Origin: Mesorhizobium sp. 65-26
GTDB lineage: Bacteria > Pseudomonadota > Alphaproteobacteria > Rhizobiales > Rhizobiaceae
Assembly (NCBI GenBank): GCA_001899205.1
Contig: MKVL01000025.1
Span: 62,001-126,000, forward strand
Direction of reading: 5' to 3'
DNA length: 64,000 nt
Part shown: positions 50,858 to 60,917 of the stretch, one piece after another
Numbering within the stretch: position 1 is the first letter of the stretch
How the letters are laid out: each line of letters begins with the position of its first letter
Notes under the pieces: generated by a model
What the model was told of the DNA's origin: nothing
The model's database searches: none
What the model saw: only the letters and a program-made list of their open reading frames with translations
Position numbers and translations under genes: made by a program

Positions 50858-52063
50858 ATGAGCGTCGCCGAGATGATCAACGCCTCCAAGACGGAAGCCC
50901 AGGGCGAGAGCGCGGCGACACGCATGGCGCGGGTCGCCGAAATCGCATCCAAGGCCGCCGACGCCGTCGATCGAGACGCCCGGTTCCCTCGCGAGACCAT
51001 CGACGCCCTGAAGCACGAGCGCCTCCTTGGCGTTGCCATTCCAGTCGAATTCGGAGGCGAGGGGCTGTCCCTCGCGGTCGTGGCCGACCTGATCGTGCAA
51101 CTGGGCCAGGCGTGCGGCTCGAGCGCGATGATCTACGGCATGCACCAGATCCAGATTTCAAGCCTGGCCAGCCATGGCGTCGCCAGTCCCTGGCATTGCG
51201 ACTACATGCGTCGCATCGCTTCCGAACAGCTCCTGATGGCGTCCGCCACCTCGGAAGCCGGCATTGGTGGAAATCTCCGCAACTCGATCTGCGCGGTCGA
51301 GGTCGCCGATGGTCGCTTCTCGCTGGCGAAGGACGCCACGGTCATTTCATACGGCGCCCATGCCGACGCCATTCTGGCGACCGCGAGGCGGGCGCCCGAC
51401 GCGGCAAGCTCCGACCAGGTGATGACGGTCATCCCGGCCGACGACAAATGCGCGCTGGAACGCCGTTCCGTTTGGGACACGCTCGGAATGCGCGGCACGT
51501 GCTCGGACGGTTTCATGCTGACCGCGTCCGGAGATGCTGCGCAGATATTCCCGAAGCCGTTTTCGGAGATCGCCGCGCAGTCGATGCTGGCGAGTTCGCA
51601 CATCTGCTGGGCCGCGACGTGGTTCGGCATTGCCGCCGACGCCTTCGCCCGCGCGCAGGCCTTTGTCAAACAGGCCGCCCGCAAGCAGCCCAACGTCACC
51701 CCTCCCGGTGCCCTGCGCCTGTCTGAGGCCGCGGCGAAACTGCAGGAGATGAAGGGCCATCTCGTCGCCGCCATCCACCGGTTCGCGGTGGCCGAGCGCA
51801 ACGACGACGACTTGTCGTCGATCAGCTTCGCCGCCGAGATCAACGCGCTGAAGGTGGCCGCGAGCGAAAAGGCTGTCGAGATCGTCCAGCTGGCGATGCT
51901 GATCACCGGCATCCTCGGCTACAAGAACGGCACGCCCTTCAGCGTCGGACGGCATCTGCGCGACGTCACCTCGGCAATGGTGATGATCTCCAACGACCGC
52001 ATCCACGCGAACACATCGACGCTGCTCCTCATGAGCCGCTTCAACACTAGGCTGGGGGATTGA
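50858..52063 (+). CDS. Acyl-CoA-dehydrogenase-fold flavoprotein of the carrier-protein operon
   Basis: A 401-residue protein with an acyl-CoA dehydrogenase fold: [56 protein letters not shown] in the flavin-binding region, and a helical C-terminus ending [20 protein letters not shown]. The YEG-type catalytic Glu of classical dehydrogenases is absent there (SNDRIHAN), so it may be an oxidase, a monooxygenase, or use another base. Co-transcription with a carrier protein and amino acid ligase suggests it acts on an aminoacyl thioester, as flavin enzymes do on prolyl carriers. Ends 1 nt before the ligase gene. Confidence 0.82.
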   Translation: MSVAEMINASKTEAQGESAATRMARVAEIASKAADAVDRDARFPRETIDALKHERLLGVAIPVEFGGEGLSLAVVADLIVQLGQACGSSAMIYGMHQIQISSLASHGVASPWHCDYMRRIASEQLLMASATSEAGIGGNLRNSICAVEVADGRFSLAKDATVISYGAHADAILATARRAPDAASSDQVMTVIPADDKCALERRSVWDTLGMRGTCSDGFMLTASGDAAQIFPKPFSEIAAQSMLASSHICWAATWFGIAADAFARAQAFVKQAARKQPNVTPPGALRLSEAAAKLQEMKGHLVAAIHRFAVAERNDDDLSSISFAAEINALKVAASEKAVEIVQLAMLITGILGYKNGTPFSVGRHLRDVTSAMVMISNDRIHANTSTLLLMSRFNTRLGD

Positions 52064-52064
52064 G

Positions 52065-52988
52065 ATGGACACCAAGGTATTCGACGCGAAGAGCCTGCTC
52101 GACAATCTCTTCGACAACGGGATCCTTTTCGAAACCGGCGTCGACGGGCTTTACGGCCGCTCGGGCGTCTTCGAGGAAGTGATCGAACGCTTCGAACGCC
52201 TGGTCACCCGCCTCGGTGCGCCGGACAAGGCGACACGCATCCATTTCCCGCCGGGCATGAGCCGCGCCACGCTCGAGAAGAGCGGCTACATGAAGAGCTT
52301 CCCCCAGCTTGCCGGCTGCGTGCATTCCTTCTCCGGCGGCGAACGGGAGCACGCCAAGCTGCTGGGCATGATGGCATCCGGCGAGGACTGGACCGAGTTG
52401 CAGCAGGCGACCGACGTGGCCCTGACGCCGGCGGCCTGTTATCCGCTGTACCCGACCGTCGCGGCACGCGGCCCGGTGCCGGCCGACGGCGTCCTGTTCG
52501 AATTGTCTTCCTACTGCTTCCGCCACGAGCCGTCGCAGGATCCGGCGCGCATGCAGCTTTTCCGCATGCGCGAATTCGTTCGTATCGGCACGTCGGAGCA
52601 GGTGCGCGCGTTCCGTGAAAGCTGGCTCGAGCGCGGCAAGGCTATGATCGAGTCGCTGGAACTGCCCTGCGAGGTCGACCTTGCCAATGACCCGTTCTTC
52701 GGCCGGGGCGGCAAGATGATGGCCAACAACCAGCGCGACCAGGGGCTGAAGTTCGAGCTTCTCATCCCGGTCAGCAGCCAGGAGAAGCCGACGGCCTGCC
52801 TGAGCTTCAACTATCACCAGGATCATTTCGGCCAGACCTGGGATCTGAAGTTCGCCGACGGCAGCCTCTGTCATTCGGCCTGCGTCGGCTTCGGCCTTGA
52901 ACGCGTGGCGCTGGCCCTGTTCCGCCATCACGGTCCCGACGTTGCAGCATGGCCGCGGAAGGTTCGCGCGGTTCTCTGGGATGCCTGA
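52065..52988 (+). CDS. Amino acid:[carrier protein] ligase (class II aaRS-like, Bll0957 type)
   Basis: A 307-residue relative of the catalytic core of atypical seryl-tRNA synthetase that loads an amino acid on a carrier protein instead of tRNA. Motif 2 is [20 protein letters not shown] and motif 3 is [12 protein letters not shown]. The zinc ligands Cys125, Glu170 and Cys273 have the same spacing as Cys131, Glu176 and Cys279 of the characterised Bradyrhizobium Bll0957, and no tRNA-binding domain is present. Known members prefer glycine or alanine. The acceptor is presumably the carrier protein encoded at 50608. Overlaps the next gene by 8 nt. Confidence 0.92.
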   Translation: MDTKVFDAKSLLDNLFDNGILFETGVDGLYGRSGVFEEVIERFERLVTRLGAPDKATRIHFPPGMSRATLEKSGYMKSFPQLAGCVHSFSGGEREHAKLLGMMASGEDWTELQQATDVALTPAACYPLYPTVAARGPVPADGVLFELSSYCFRHEPSQDPARMQLFRMREFVRIGTSEQVRAFRESWLERGKAMIESLELPCEVDLANDPFFGRGGKMMANNQRDQGLKFELLIPVSSQEKPTACLSFNYHQDHFGQTWDLKFADGSLCHSACVGFGLERVALALFRHHGPDVAAWPRKVRAVLWDA

Positions 52989-53985
52989 GATGAAGGCTGC
53001 GATCGCCGGCCTCGATCCGGCAGCCTATCGGCCGCATCGCCTGCACGACGCGGAACGGCGCTGGCCGCAGACCAATTGCTATGTCGACCTGCTGATTGAG
53101 GTGTTGCACGCGACCGGCCACGACCCCGTGGCCGCGCTCGGCTTCACCGTGACGCAGGACTTCGAGGGCGACCAGTTCACCTTCTTCAAGTTCCCAACCG
53201 CCGATCTGCAGCGGCTGGCTGGCCTCGACATCCAGGAATTGGCTATCTTCGATCGGCTGGAGACGCACCTCCTGGCGCAGATCGAGCGCGGACGCCTGCC
53301 GCTCGTGGAACTCGATGCCTTCTATCTGCCGGACACCAGGGGCATCACCTATCGCACCGGCCATTCGAAGACGACTGTCGGCGTCAACTTGCTCGACCTG
53401 CGGACCAAGCGGATGGTCTACTTCCATAATGACGGCTTCTTCGCTCTCGAAGGCGAGGATTATGATGGCCTTTTCGGCCAATGGGACGGCGCGGAGGCCG
53501 GAGCGCTGCCGCTGTTTCCCTACACCGAATTCGTGAAGTTCGAGGCCGCGCCAGCGGCCCGCGATGTCGTGGCCACGGCGAGGACCTTGCTCTCGCAACA
53601 TCTGTCGCGGCGGCCCAAGCAGAACCCGCTTGCCGCCTATGCGGCGGTCTTCGGCAGCCACGCCGAAGCGCTGTCGCGCCGTTCGCCCGAGTATTTTCAC
53701 ACCTACTCCTTCAACACCTTGCGGCAGGTCGGCTCGAATTTCGAACTTCTCGGCGACCATCTCGAATGGCTGGGCAGAAACGGCCAGCAGGGCCTCGAGG
53801 TGGCCGTCGAAGCTGCCGGCCGCATTGCCGAGGGCGCCAAGGTGATGCAGTTCAAGCTCGCGCGCGCCATGGCGCGCCAACGCTTTGAAGGGCTGGACAC
53901 GATGCTGGCGCCGATGGTCGAGGCCTATGACGTCGTCATGACGGCGCTCGACGCGAGCATGGGCGTCTCGGCAAGGGCAGCCTGA
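52981..53985 (+). CDS. DUF1839 family protein of the carrier-protein operon
   Basis: A 334-residue soluble protein of a family without known function that accompanies amino acid:carrier protein ligases in rhizobia. Conserved-looking blocks are [18 protein letters not shown] (near residue 25), [20 protein letters not shown], and [20 protein letters not shown]. It includes a Cys in TNCYVDL that could act as an acyl acceptor, which is speculation. The ATG at 52981 overlaps the ligase; 52990 is an alternative. As last gene of the operon it may release, transfer or condense the aminoacyl group. Confidence 0.85.
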   Translation: MPEMKAAIAGLDPAAYRPHRLHDAERRWPQTNCYVDLLIEVLHATGHDPVAALGFTVTQDFEGDQFTFFKFPTADLQRLAGLDIQELAIFDRLETHLLAQIERGRLPLVELDAFYLPDTRGITYRTGHSKTTVGVNLLDLRTKRMVYFHNDGFFALEGEDYDGLFGQWDGAEAGALPLFPYTEFVKFEAAPAARDVVATARTLLSQHLSRRPKQNPLAAYAAVFGSHAEALSRRSPEYFHTYSFNTLRQVGSNFELLGDHLEWLGRNGQQGLEVAVEAAGRIAEGAKVMQFKLARAMARQRFEGLDTMLAPMVEAYDVVMTALDASMGVSARAA

Positions 53986-54017
53986 AGGCAGGCAGAGGTG
54001 GGGATGGAATTGGGTTT

Positions 54018-54065
54018 AGAGCATGAGCCCGAAAGGTCGCTGACCTTTCGGGATGTATCGTGCTT
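54018..54065. repeat. RIME-like palindromic repeat downstream of the carrier-protein operon
   Basis: CCCGAAAGGTC (54028-54038), loop GCT, GACCTTTCGGG (54042-54052): a perfect 11-bp stem inside the flanks AGAGCATGAG and TATCGTGCTT. The layout is that of the AGAGCATGATCCCGAAAAGT repeat of rhizobia. It may also serve as the transcript end of the operon; no U-tract follows. Confidence 0.75.
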
Positions 54066-54128
54066 GGAGAACAATATGCCAGGGCGAAGCCGCGGTTCCG
54101 GGACGCTTAATCCAGCTCCAAGGGGCCG

Positions 54129-56630
54129 ATGACGATGGCGGTTGCGATCGCCGACGCTGCGGAGTTGCTGGAGACCGGATGGCAATGCGCGCTTTCGCCG
54201 GCTGGCGCCTGGTCATGCCCCGGCGCGATCGATGGCGCCGCCGTCTGGCTCGATGCGGCCTGCCCGGGCACGGTCGCGGCCACGCTTGAGGCGCAGGGCC
54301 TCTGGCATCGCTCCGCTCCATCGCCGCTGCATGACAAGGATGTCTGGTATCGGCGTGGGCTCGATGTTGCCGGTCCGGTGCGGCTGGTCTTCGAAGGGCT
54401 TGCGACCGTTGCCGAGATCTATGTCGACGACCGGCTCGTGGCGACGTCGACCTCGATGTTCGCGCCATGCGAAATCGCCTTGACGCTCGTCGGCGGCGAG
54501 ATGCTCGCCATAGCCTTCCGCTCCCTCGATGCGCATCTCGACACGCTCAAGGGCCCACGCGCGCGCTGGAAGCCGCGCATGATCGACGATCAGCGGTTGC
54601 GTCTCGCCCGCACGACGCTGATCGGCCATATGCCGGGCTGGTGCCCCGCCGTCGATGTCGTCGGCCCGTGGCGTCCGGCAAAGCTCGTGCGAGAGGACGG
54701 CAGGCCTGTTGTGGCCGACGTCACCTTGCGGTCTGACCTGGATAGCACGACCGGCAAGCTCGACATCGAGATCACGCTTGCCCGCGCGCTCGATCCGGAT
54801 GAAACGGCCTTGGTCACCTGCGCCGGCAGGACTGCCGTTCTCGCGGGACAGGGGCCGACACTGACTGCCCATGTCGAGATACCTGACGTCGCCGCCTGGT
54901 GGCCGCACAGCCATGGCGATGCCATCCTGCATGAGGTGACGGCGACGATCGGAAAGGCTGAGATCCGGCTTGGCCGGATCGGCTTCCGCTGCATCGAACT
55001 CGATCGCGGCAAGGACGGGCGCGATTTTCGACTGAAGGTCAATGGCGTCCCGGTGTTCTGCCGTGGGTCGATCTGGACGCCGACGGATGTGGTGACGCCC
55101 GGTTCCGACGCAGTCGAGGACAGCTTGCGCCTGGCGCGCGAGGCTGGCGTCAACATGCTGCGCGTTGCCGGGACATTCGTCTACGAGGGCGAGGCTTTCC
55201 ATGCCCGATGCGACGAGCTTGGCATCCTTGTCTGGCAGGACCTGATGCTGGCCAATTTCGACTATCCGGCGCGCGATGCCGGCTGGTGCGCGGCGCTGGC
55301 TGCGGAGGTCGAGGCGCTGCTTGGGCGTCTGCGGCACTCGCCCTCGCTGGCGGTGCTGTGTGGCGGTAGCGAGATCGCCCAGCAGGCGACGATGATGGGC
55401 ATGCCGGCGGCGATGGATCCGACGCCCTGGTTCGACGCGGTGGTGCGCCCGATTGCCGGCCGGATCCGGTCCGATCTCGTGCTCGTGCCTTCTTCGCCGA
55501 ACGGCGGTGTCCTGCCGTTCACCACGGAGGCGGGGCCGGTCCACTATTATGGCGTCGGCGCCTATTGCCGGCCGCTGGAGGACGCGCGTCGCGCCGAGGT
55601 GCGCTTCGCCAGCGAGTGCCTGGCTTTCGCCAACGTGCCGGACCAGGAAACGCTGGATGCGCATCTGCCGGTGGCGCCCCTGCATGATCCGCGCTGGAAG
55701 GCCGCGACCCCGAGGGACGCCGGAGCCTCCTGGGATTTCGAGGACGTACGCGATCATTATCTCGAAAGGCTCTTTGGCATCGACGCCCGCCGGCTGCGGA
55801 CGCAGGACCCCGCGCGCTACCTCGACATGTCGCGCGCGACCACGGCCGAGGTGCTGGAGCGCACCATAGACGAGTGGCGTCGTCCGGCTTCGCGCACGGC
55901 AGGCGCGTTGAGCCTGTTCTGGAAGGACCTGGCGGTCGGCGCCGGCTGGGGCGCGGTCGATGCGACCGGACGGCCGAAATCCACCTGGCATGCCATGAAG
56001 CGCGCCTTCCGTCCGTTGCGCCTGATGCTCACCGACGAGGGTGTCAACGGGCTCTATGTGCATCTCGTCAACGACGGGCCGCGACCGGTTGTCGGCAGGC
56101 TGAGCCTGACTTGCCTGCGGGACGGCGTGACACCGGTCGTCGCTGGCAAGAGGGAGATCGAGCTTGCCGCGCACGATGCTTTGTCTCTTTCAGCTTTCGA
56201 ACTCTTCGGCGCCTTCTTCGACGTGTCCTATGCCTACCGCTTCGGTCCGGCGGCGCATGAAGTGACGGTGGCGTATCTTCACGATGCGCAAGGCGATCTC
56301 TTGGCCGAGGCATTCCATCTGCTGCCTGGTGTTGCGACCGCACGGCGCGATGTCGGCCTTCGCGCCCGCATCGAAGCCCGCGAGGATGGCTGGCAGCTGT
56401 ACCTTTCCAGCGCCCGGGCCGCTTACTATATCAGCATAAACGCCGGGCGGGATTATCGGGCGGAAGACGACTATTTCCACCTCGTTCCCGGTTGCGAAAA
56501 GGTGGTGCGCCTGATCGGATCGGCCGCCGCGCCGCCACCCGAGGGGACTGTCACCGCGCTCAATGCCGAGCGATCGGCTTCTTTCGAGATGGAGGTTGCG
56601 TTGGCGACTGCCGGAGACGTCACATCGTGA
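54129..56630 (+). CDS. Glycoside hydrolase family 2 protein, beta-mannosidase-like
   Basis: An 833-residue multidomain enzyme: a sugar-binding beta domain (to about 180, with [20 protein letters not shown]), an immunoglobulin-like domain (about 190-290), a TIM barrel (about 300-600) and C-terminal beta domains. The acid/base is probably Glu415 in [10 protein letters not shown] and the nucleophile Glu496 in [13 protein letters not shown]; the family's usual Asn before the acid/base is Ser. No signal peptide is visible, so it is cytoplasmic. It overlaps the following hydrolase gene (GTGA). Likely trims or remodels a polysaccharide or glycan intermediate. Confidence 0.86.
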   Translation: MTMAVAIADAAELLETGWQCALSPAGAWSCPGAIDGAAVWLDAACPGTVAATLEAQGLWHRSAPSPLHDKDVWYRRGLDVAGPVRLVFEGLATVAEIYVDDRLVATSTSMFAPCEIALTLVGGEMLAIAFRSLDAHLDTLKGPRARWKPRMIDDQRLRLARTTLIGHMPGWCPAVDVVGPWRPAKLVREDGRPVVADVTLRSDLDSTTGKLDIEITLARALDPDETALVTCAGRTAVLAGQGPTLTAHVEIPDVAAWWPHSHGDAILHEVTATIGKAEIRLGRIGFRCIELDRGKDGRDFRLKVNGVPVFCRGSIWTPTDVVTPGSDAVEDSLRLAREAGVNMLRVAGTFVYEGEAFHARCDELGILVWQDLMLANFDYPARDAGWCAALAAEVEALLGRLRHSPSLAVLCGGSEIAQQATMMGMPAAMDPTPWFDAVVRPIAGRIRSDLVLVPSSPNGGVLPFTTEAGPVHYYGVGAYCRPLEDARRAEVRFASECLAFANVPDQETLDAHLPVAPLHDPRWKAATPRDAGASWDFEDVRDHYLERLFGIDARRLRTQDPARYLDMSRATTAEVLERTIDEWRRPASRTAGALSLFWKDLAVGAGWGAVDATGRPKSTWHAMKRAFRPLRLMLTDEGVNGLYVHLVNDGPRPVVGRLSLTCLRDGVTPVVAGKREIELAAHDALSLSAFELFGAFFDVSYAYRFGPAAHEVTVAYLHDAQGDLLAEAFHLLPGVATARRDVGLRARIEAREDGWQLYLSSARAAYYISINAGRDYRAEDDYFHLVPGCEKVVRLIGSAAAPPPEGTVTALNAERSASFEMEVALATAGDVTS

Positions 56631-58420
56631 GGCCGATCGTTTTCGACCAGACGATTGGCTGGCTCCATCCGGCGCAAGGCGAAAGAGGCGTTGTGATTGC
56701 CGGCGCGCACGGCTTCGAGGACCTGTGCAGCCGACGGTTCCTGACCCTCATCGCCAGGCGATTGGCCCAGAACGGGATGCCGGTGCTGCAGTTCGACTAT
56801 CCCGGTTGCGGCGATGCCCCGGGTGATCATACCGCGCCCGGACAGGTGGCTGGCTGGATAAATGGCATCGCCGGCGCGATCGACCGGTTGAAATCCGAAA
56901 CCGGCGTGGAGGATGTCCTGGTCGTGGGCTTCAGGCTGGGCGCGCTGCTTGCGCCCGCCGCCATTGCCGGGCGCGGCGACATCGCGGGGCTCGCGCTGCT
57001 GGCGCCGCCGGCATCGGGCAAGGCCTATATGCGCGAGACGACAGGGCTGTCGCGAATGGTCGATGCGGCCTTGCCGGCCTATGCCGGCGCCACCGCCGAA
57101 CCGTTTGACGGCGTGGTGGCCGCAGGCTTCAGGCTCAGCGCCGAAACGGTTGCGGCGTTACGGGTTCTGGAGTGGCAGGGCCATCTCGCCGACAGGCCTG
57201 ATATCGATCTGCTGCTGATGCCGCCTCAGGTCGCGGAAGGGCATTCGCAATTGGCCGAAGGCATAAGAACCGCGGGCGGCAAGGCCGAACTTGTCGCTCT
57301 CGATGGTTTCGCCCGGCTGATGAGCAGTCCAACCGCCAACGACATCCCGCTCTCCGCGATCGATGTGGTGGCGCAATGGGCCGCGAGGTTGAGCAAGCCG
57401 TCGGATCGCATGCTGAACCCTGTCGATGCCACGCCCCCGTTCCTGGACGGTGAAGGCTACCGGGAGCATCCGGTCGTAATAGAGCCCGCGCCAGAGATTT
57501 GCGGCGTGCTATGCACGCCGATCGACGCCTTGCCAGGCGCCCCCGTGGCTCTCATTCTCAATGCCGGCGCGATCCCTCATATCGGCTGGGCGCGTGGCGC
57601 GGTGGAGATGGCGCGCACGCTGGCGCGGCGGGGAATTGCCTCCATGCGTGTCGATTTGCCCGGCCTCGGCCAAAGCGACACGCCCAGCGAAAAGAGGCTG
57701 TTCCTCTATGACGAACGGGCGAGCGGCGATGTGGTGCGTATCCTGGACTGGCTGGAGCAGCGCGGCTACGGACAGGCCTGCGCCATGGGCATATGCGCCG
57801 GCGCCCACCAGGCGTTCCATGCCGCCCGCCGCGATCCCCGGATCTCCCATCTGGGGATGATCAATCCGCTCTGCTTCTCCTGGAACAGTTCATATGCGCT
57901 GGACATGGGTCTGTCGAAGATTCGTGACAATGCCCGCGGTCCGTTGGTCGCGGAGGCACCACCGGCCAAAGACGGCGCCACGGCGGACGGAAACGCCTCG
58001 GCCTCGCCCCTGAAATCGGTGCTGAAGCTTGGCAAGCCGATCCTGCGCGGCTCCGTCGAGTTCGCGAAGTCCGTGCTGTCGCGGCTCTCCGGCGAAGGCG
58101 CCATGACGCGTCGTCCCGTCGAAGGCTGGATGAAGAGCATCACCGGGCGTGGGACGCAGGTGTTGGTGGTAAGCTGCGAGGACGACCTTAGCCTGCAGGA
58201 GATTGCCCGCCATTTCGGGCCGGACGGCGAACGGCTGAGGCGAATGAAGGGCGTGACGATGATGCTCGTGCCCGCGGCCGACCATACGCTGACCCCGGTC
58301 CATGCGCGGGACATGCTGACTGGTCAGCTCATCAGCATGCTGAGTGGCGCTCCCGCCATGCCGGCCAGCGCGGGCGCCAAAACGCAACGGCCGTCGGGCG
58401 TGTTCGCCGACGGCCGTTGA
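56627..58420 (+). CDS. Tandem alpha/beta hydrolase, resembling fused exosortase-A-associated hydrolases
   Basis: A 597-residue protein with two alpha/beta hydrolase domains. Domain 1 (about 1-275) has [12 protein letters not shown] and an elbow [12 protein letters not shown], with Arg103 at the nucleophile position, so it is probably not a serine hydrolase. Domain 2 (about 285-597) has [14 protein letters not shown] and elbow [12 protein letters not shown], with Cys390 as candidate nucleophile and a late His in ADHTLTPVH. The pair recalls the two hydrolases found with exosortase A polysaccharide systems. Start is the GTG at 56627, overlapping the GH2 stop; the longer frame upstream is a shadow. 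Confidence 0.8.
   Translation: MRPIVFDQTIGWLHPAQGERGVVIAGAHGFEDLCSRRFLTLIARRLAQNGMPVLQFDYPGCGDAPGDHTAPGQVAGWINGIAGAIDRLKSETGVEDVLVVGFRLGALLAPAAIAGRGDIAGLALLAPPASGKAYMRETTGLSRMVDAALPAYAGATAEPFDGVVAAGFRLSAETVAALRVLEWQGHLADRPDIDLLLMPPQVAEGHSQLAEGIRTAGGKAELVALDGFARLMSSPTANDIPLSAIDVVAQWAARLSKPSDRMLNPVDATPPFLDGEGYREHPVVIEPAPEICGVLCTPIDALPGAPVALILNAGAIPHIGWARGAVEMARTLARRGIASMRVDLPGLGQSDTPSEKRLFLYDERASGDVVRILDWLEQRGYGQACAMGICAGAHQAFHAARRDPRISHLGMINPLCFSWNSSYALDMGLSKIRDNARGPLVAEAPPAKDGATADGNASASPLKSVLKLGKPILRGSVEFAKSVLSRLSGEGAMTRRPVEGWMKSITGRGTQVLVVSCEDDLSLQEIARHFGPDGERLRRMKGVTMMLVPAADHTLTPVHARDMLTGQLISMLSGAPAMPASAGAKTQRPSGVFADGR
58385..58419. terminator. Hairpin in the 3' end of the hydrolase gene, between convergent genes
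   Basis: CAACGGCCGTCGG (58385-58397) and CCGACGGCCGTTG (58407-58419) form a perfect 13-bp stem with a 9-base loop. It covers the last codons and stop of the plus-strand hydrolase gene and lies 33 bases past the stop of the minus-strand porin-like gene. No U-tract is present. Confidence 0.6.
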
Positions 58421-58451
58421 CTTCAGTGCTGGAAGATCAGGCGGGATCCGC

Positions 58452-59267
58452 CTACTTCGTGTAGACCGGCTCTGGCTCCGGCTCGTAAGCGACCGGCACC
58501 GGCTCGGAGCAGCTGTTGGAGGTTTCGCCGAAGCTGTAGCGCAGGCCTGCCCGCACTTCATGCGTGTTGAAGCCCCTGTCGAAGCCCGGGCCAGCCGTCG
58601 GGGCGAATTCGAACATGCGGCCGCCATTGATATGCGTGAAGCGGTAGCCGACATCCAGGTTGAGGTTCTTCGACAGGCAGTAGGAAGTACCCGCCATCAG
58701 GCCCCACGCGAAACGCCAGTTTCCGGCGCCGGTATGCGTGAATGTGCCTTCCTCGATGGTGTTGTTCAGGTCGTCCCACTTGACGTAGGCGCCGCCGATG
58801 CCGGCGCCGATATAGGGCGTGAACCCTTTCCAGTGGCCGAGATCGACATAGGCGTTGGCCAGCAGCAGCATGGCCGACATGTTGCTCGTATCGGTCGAGC
58901 TGCAATCCGTGCAGGACGTATGGCCCTCGAAGCGCGACTTGAACCAGTAGTCGAATGTGAGGTCGGTGCGGAAGTAGTTGGTCACCTGGTAACCAACGCC
59001 GGCGCCCAGCGAAAGCGCGCCCTTCAGGTCACCGGAATCGAAGCTCTTGGTGCCGGGCGGAGGCCCGTAGACGATATAGTCAGCCCCACCCCACTGAGGT
59101 TTGTGGAAGTCGACGTCACCGCGAATGTACCAGCCACCGTAGTCGACGACCTGGACTTGCGGTTGCTCGATCACGGGTGGCGGCTCCGGGAGATCCGCCG
59201 CAAATCCTGGGAACGCGTATACGGTCACAATGGCAGCGAACGCTGCCTTCTTCGCGAAGTTTATCAT
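58452..59267 (-). CDS. Omp25/Omp31-like outer-membrane beta-barrel protein
   Basis: A 271-residue exported protein. The Sec signal MINFAKKAAFAAIVTVYAFP ends near GFAAD, followed by a proline-rich segment and an eight-strand barrel pattern of alternating aromatic residues (GWYIRGDVDFHKPQW, YFRTDLTFDYWFKSRFEG, HEVRAGLRYSFG). One predicted surface loop carries a Cys pair (SCTDCSSTD) and the tail has another Cys, unusual for this family. The C-terminus ends EPEPEPVYTK rather than in a terminal Phe. It converges with the tandem hydrolase gene. Such proteins anchor the envelope and are common in rhizobia and Brucella. Confidence 0.87.
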   Translation of the reverse strand: MINFAKKAAFAAIVTVYAFPGFAADLPEPPPVIEQPQVQVVDYGGWYIRGDVDFHKPQWGGADYIVYGPPPGTKSFDSGDLKGALSLGAGVGYQVTNYFRTDLTFDYWFKSRFEGHTSCTDCSSTDTSNMSAMLLLANAYVDLGHWKGFTPYIGAGIGGAYVKWDDLNNTIEEGTFTHTGAGNWRFAWGLMAGTSYCLSKNLNLDVGYRFTHINGGRMFEFAPTAGPGFDRGFNTHEVRAGLRYSFGETSNSCSEPVPVAYEPEPEPVYTK

Positions 59268-59699
59268 GGTTTTACCGTTATGTTCCGAAGTGGTTGCCGA
59301 CGCATTTGGCAGGTTGGTGTTATCGTTAATGCTGAATCAAAAAAGTTAAGTGCCTGTTAAGGCTGTTCATTAACCATGGCCTGGCGTGATTTTTTCCGCT
59401 GCCGGGCCCGTTCTTGAGCCCGTAGGCGCCCGCGTTTGCGAATGAGAGCCGTCGAAAGGCCCGAATCAGTCGGGATGTTCTGTCGGTGAGCGTCTCGGCC
59501 TGGCTCTTCACGGCAAGTTGAACGCATTCCGAAAATGCCGGGATGGGAGCGGGCGCTGCAAAGCCTCAAATGGGCTAAGCGTTGCAATTCTAGTCGATCG
59601 TTAGACTGTTCCTTAAGCCAAACAGGGTAGGTGCAGAGCCGACCCTGCATGCAAAAGCACGGATTCTTCTCGCAGGTGCGATCCGGGGAAATGCAAGAG
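59268..59699. other. Divergent control region between the beta-barrel gene and the acetyltransferase gene
   Basis: 432 bases without a supported gene. The left 100 bases are AT-rich and hold the promoter of the beta-barrel gene. The right part contains two or three possible start codons for the acetyltransferase. No strong palindrome was seen. Confidence 0.55.
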
Positions 59700-60908
59700 A
59701 TGAACTCGCAGACGACCACGTTTGCAGGCACAAGGACACAGGCAGTGTCATTCAAGGGGCTCGCGGCGCCCTTCCAGCTCGAGGTCTTTGCCGATCCGGC
59801 CCAGATCGAGCAGGAGTGGCGCCAGCTCGAGGCCACCGGCATCGCGACCATCTTCCAGCGCTTCGACTGGGTCGAGGCCTATGCGCGCAACGTCCTGCCG
59901 CATGAGGGCGCCCGGCCGTCAATCGTGCTTGGCCGGCTTCACGGGCTTCCCGCCTTCGTCCTGCCGCTCGCGGTATCGAGGCTCGGGCCCGTGCGTAGCG
60001 CGACGTGGATCGGCGGCAAGCACTCTGGCTACAATTTCGGCCTGTGGAGCCGGGAGGCAGCCTCGATCATGGCATGCCAGGATCGCGCCGAGATCGAAGC
60101 CATGCTTGGGCAGGTGCTCGAGGGGGTCGACTGCGCGGTGCTCGGCAGGATGCCGAAGAGCCATGACGGCGTGGCCCAGCCGCTTGCCGCACTGCTGAGC
60201 GATCCTTCCTGCATGGAAGGATATTCCTTCGACCTCAGGGATGGATTCCAGGCCGTGCTTGAGAGAAGCACGGGAGCGCGCAGGCGCAGGGTCAACAAGA
60301 AGGAGCGCAAGATGAGCAAGGTCGGCGCCTTGCAATATCAGGCGCTGCGCGATCCGGTACGCGCCAAGGCCGCGCTCGACTTCTTCCTCGAACAGAAAAC
60401 CTTGAGGCTCGCCGAGCAGGCCGAGCCCAACAGCTTTGCCGAGACGGGCGTCAGGGCTCTTCTGCATGACTTGCTCGATCGCTCGCTGACGATGCGCGAA
60501 CCGCTTTTGGAGATGTCGGAGCTTTCCGTCGCCGGCAAGCCGCGCGCCGTCGCGGGTTATGGAATGTATCGCGGCCGGGTGAACGTCTATTTCATGACGT
60601 TCACCAAGGACGAGATCACGCCGTACAGCCCCGGTCGCGTGCTGACCTACAGGCATGTCGAGGATTGCTGCGAGCACGGAATGGCAGCCTACGACCTCGG
60701 TGTCGGCTACGAGGACTACAAGGCGCATTGGTGCGATGTGGTGCATGAACTGAACGATGCCTATGTCGCCTTCACGCCGACCGGCGCCGCGGCCGTCGCC
60801 GCCATCCGCCTGTATCAAGCGGCGAAGAGCCGCATGCGTCGCAACGAATCCCTATGGCATCGCTTGAAAGCGGTGCGCGCATACCTGCCACGTCTTGGGT
60901 GGATCTGA
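59700..60908 (+). CDS. GNAT-fold acyltransferase of the BioF2/FemAB-like type
   Basis: A protein of about 402 residues with the double GNAT fold seen in CelD/BioF2-like enzymes of exopolysaccharide clusters: EQEWRQLEATGIATIFQRFD near the N-terminus, WIGGKHSGYNFGLW, the helical RVNKKERKMSKVG, and the C-terminal acyl-CoA-type region AYDLGVGYEDYKAHWCD. It probably acylates a sugar or lipid-linked precursor. GGGGAA nine bases ahead supports the ATG at 59700; ATGs at 59691, 59649 and 59631 are in frame. The glycosyltransferase gene starts 9 nt later, so they are one operon. Confidence 0.8.
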   Translation: MNSQTTTFAGTRTQAVSFKGLAAPFQLEVFADPAQIEQEWRQLEATGIATIFQRFDWVEAYARNVLPHEGARPSIVLGRLHGLPAFVLPLAVSRLGPVRSATWIGGKHSGYNFGLWSREAASIMACQDRAEIEAMLGQVLEGVDCAVLGRMPKSHDGVAQPLAALLSDPSCMEGYSFDLRDGFQAVLERSTGARRRRVNKKERKMSKVGALQYQALRDPVRAKAALDFFLEQKTLRLAEQAEPNSFAETGVRALLHDLLDRSLTMREPLLEMSELSVAGKPRAVAGYGMYRGRVNVYFMTFTKDEITPYSPGRVLTYRHVEDCCEHGMAAYDLGVGYEDYKAHWCDVVHELNDAYVAFTPTGAAAVAAIRLYQAAKSRMRRNESLWHRLKAVRAYLPRLGWI

Positions 60909-60917
60909 AACGAACAC

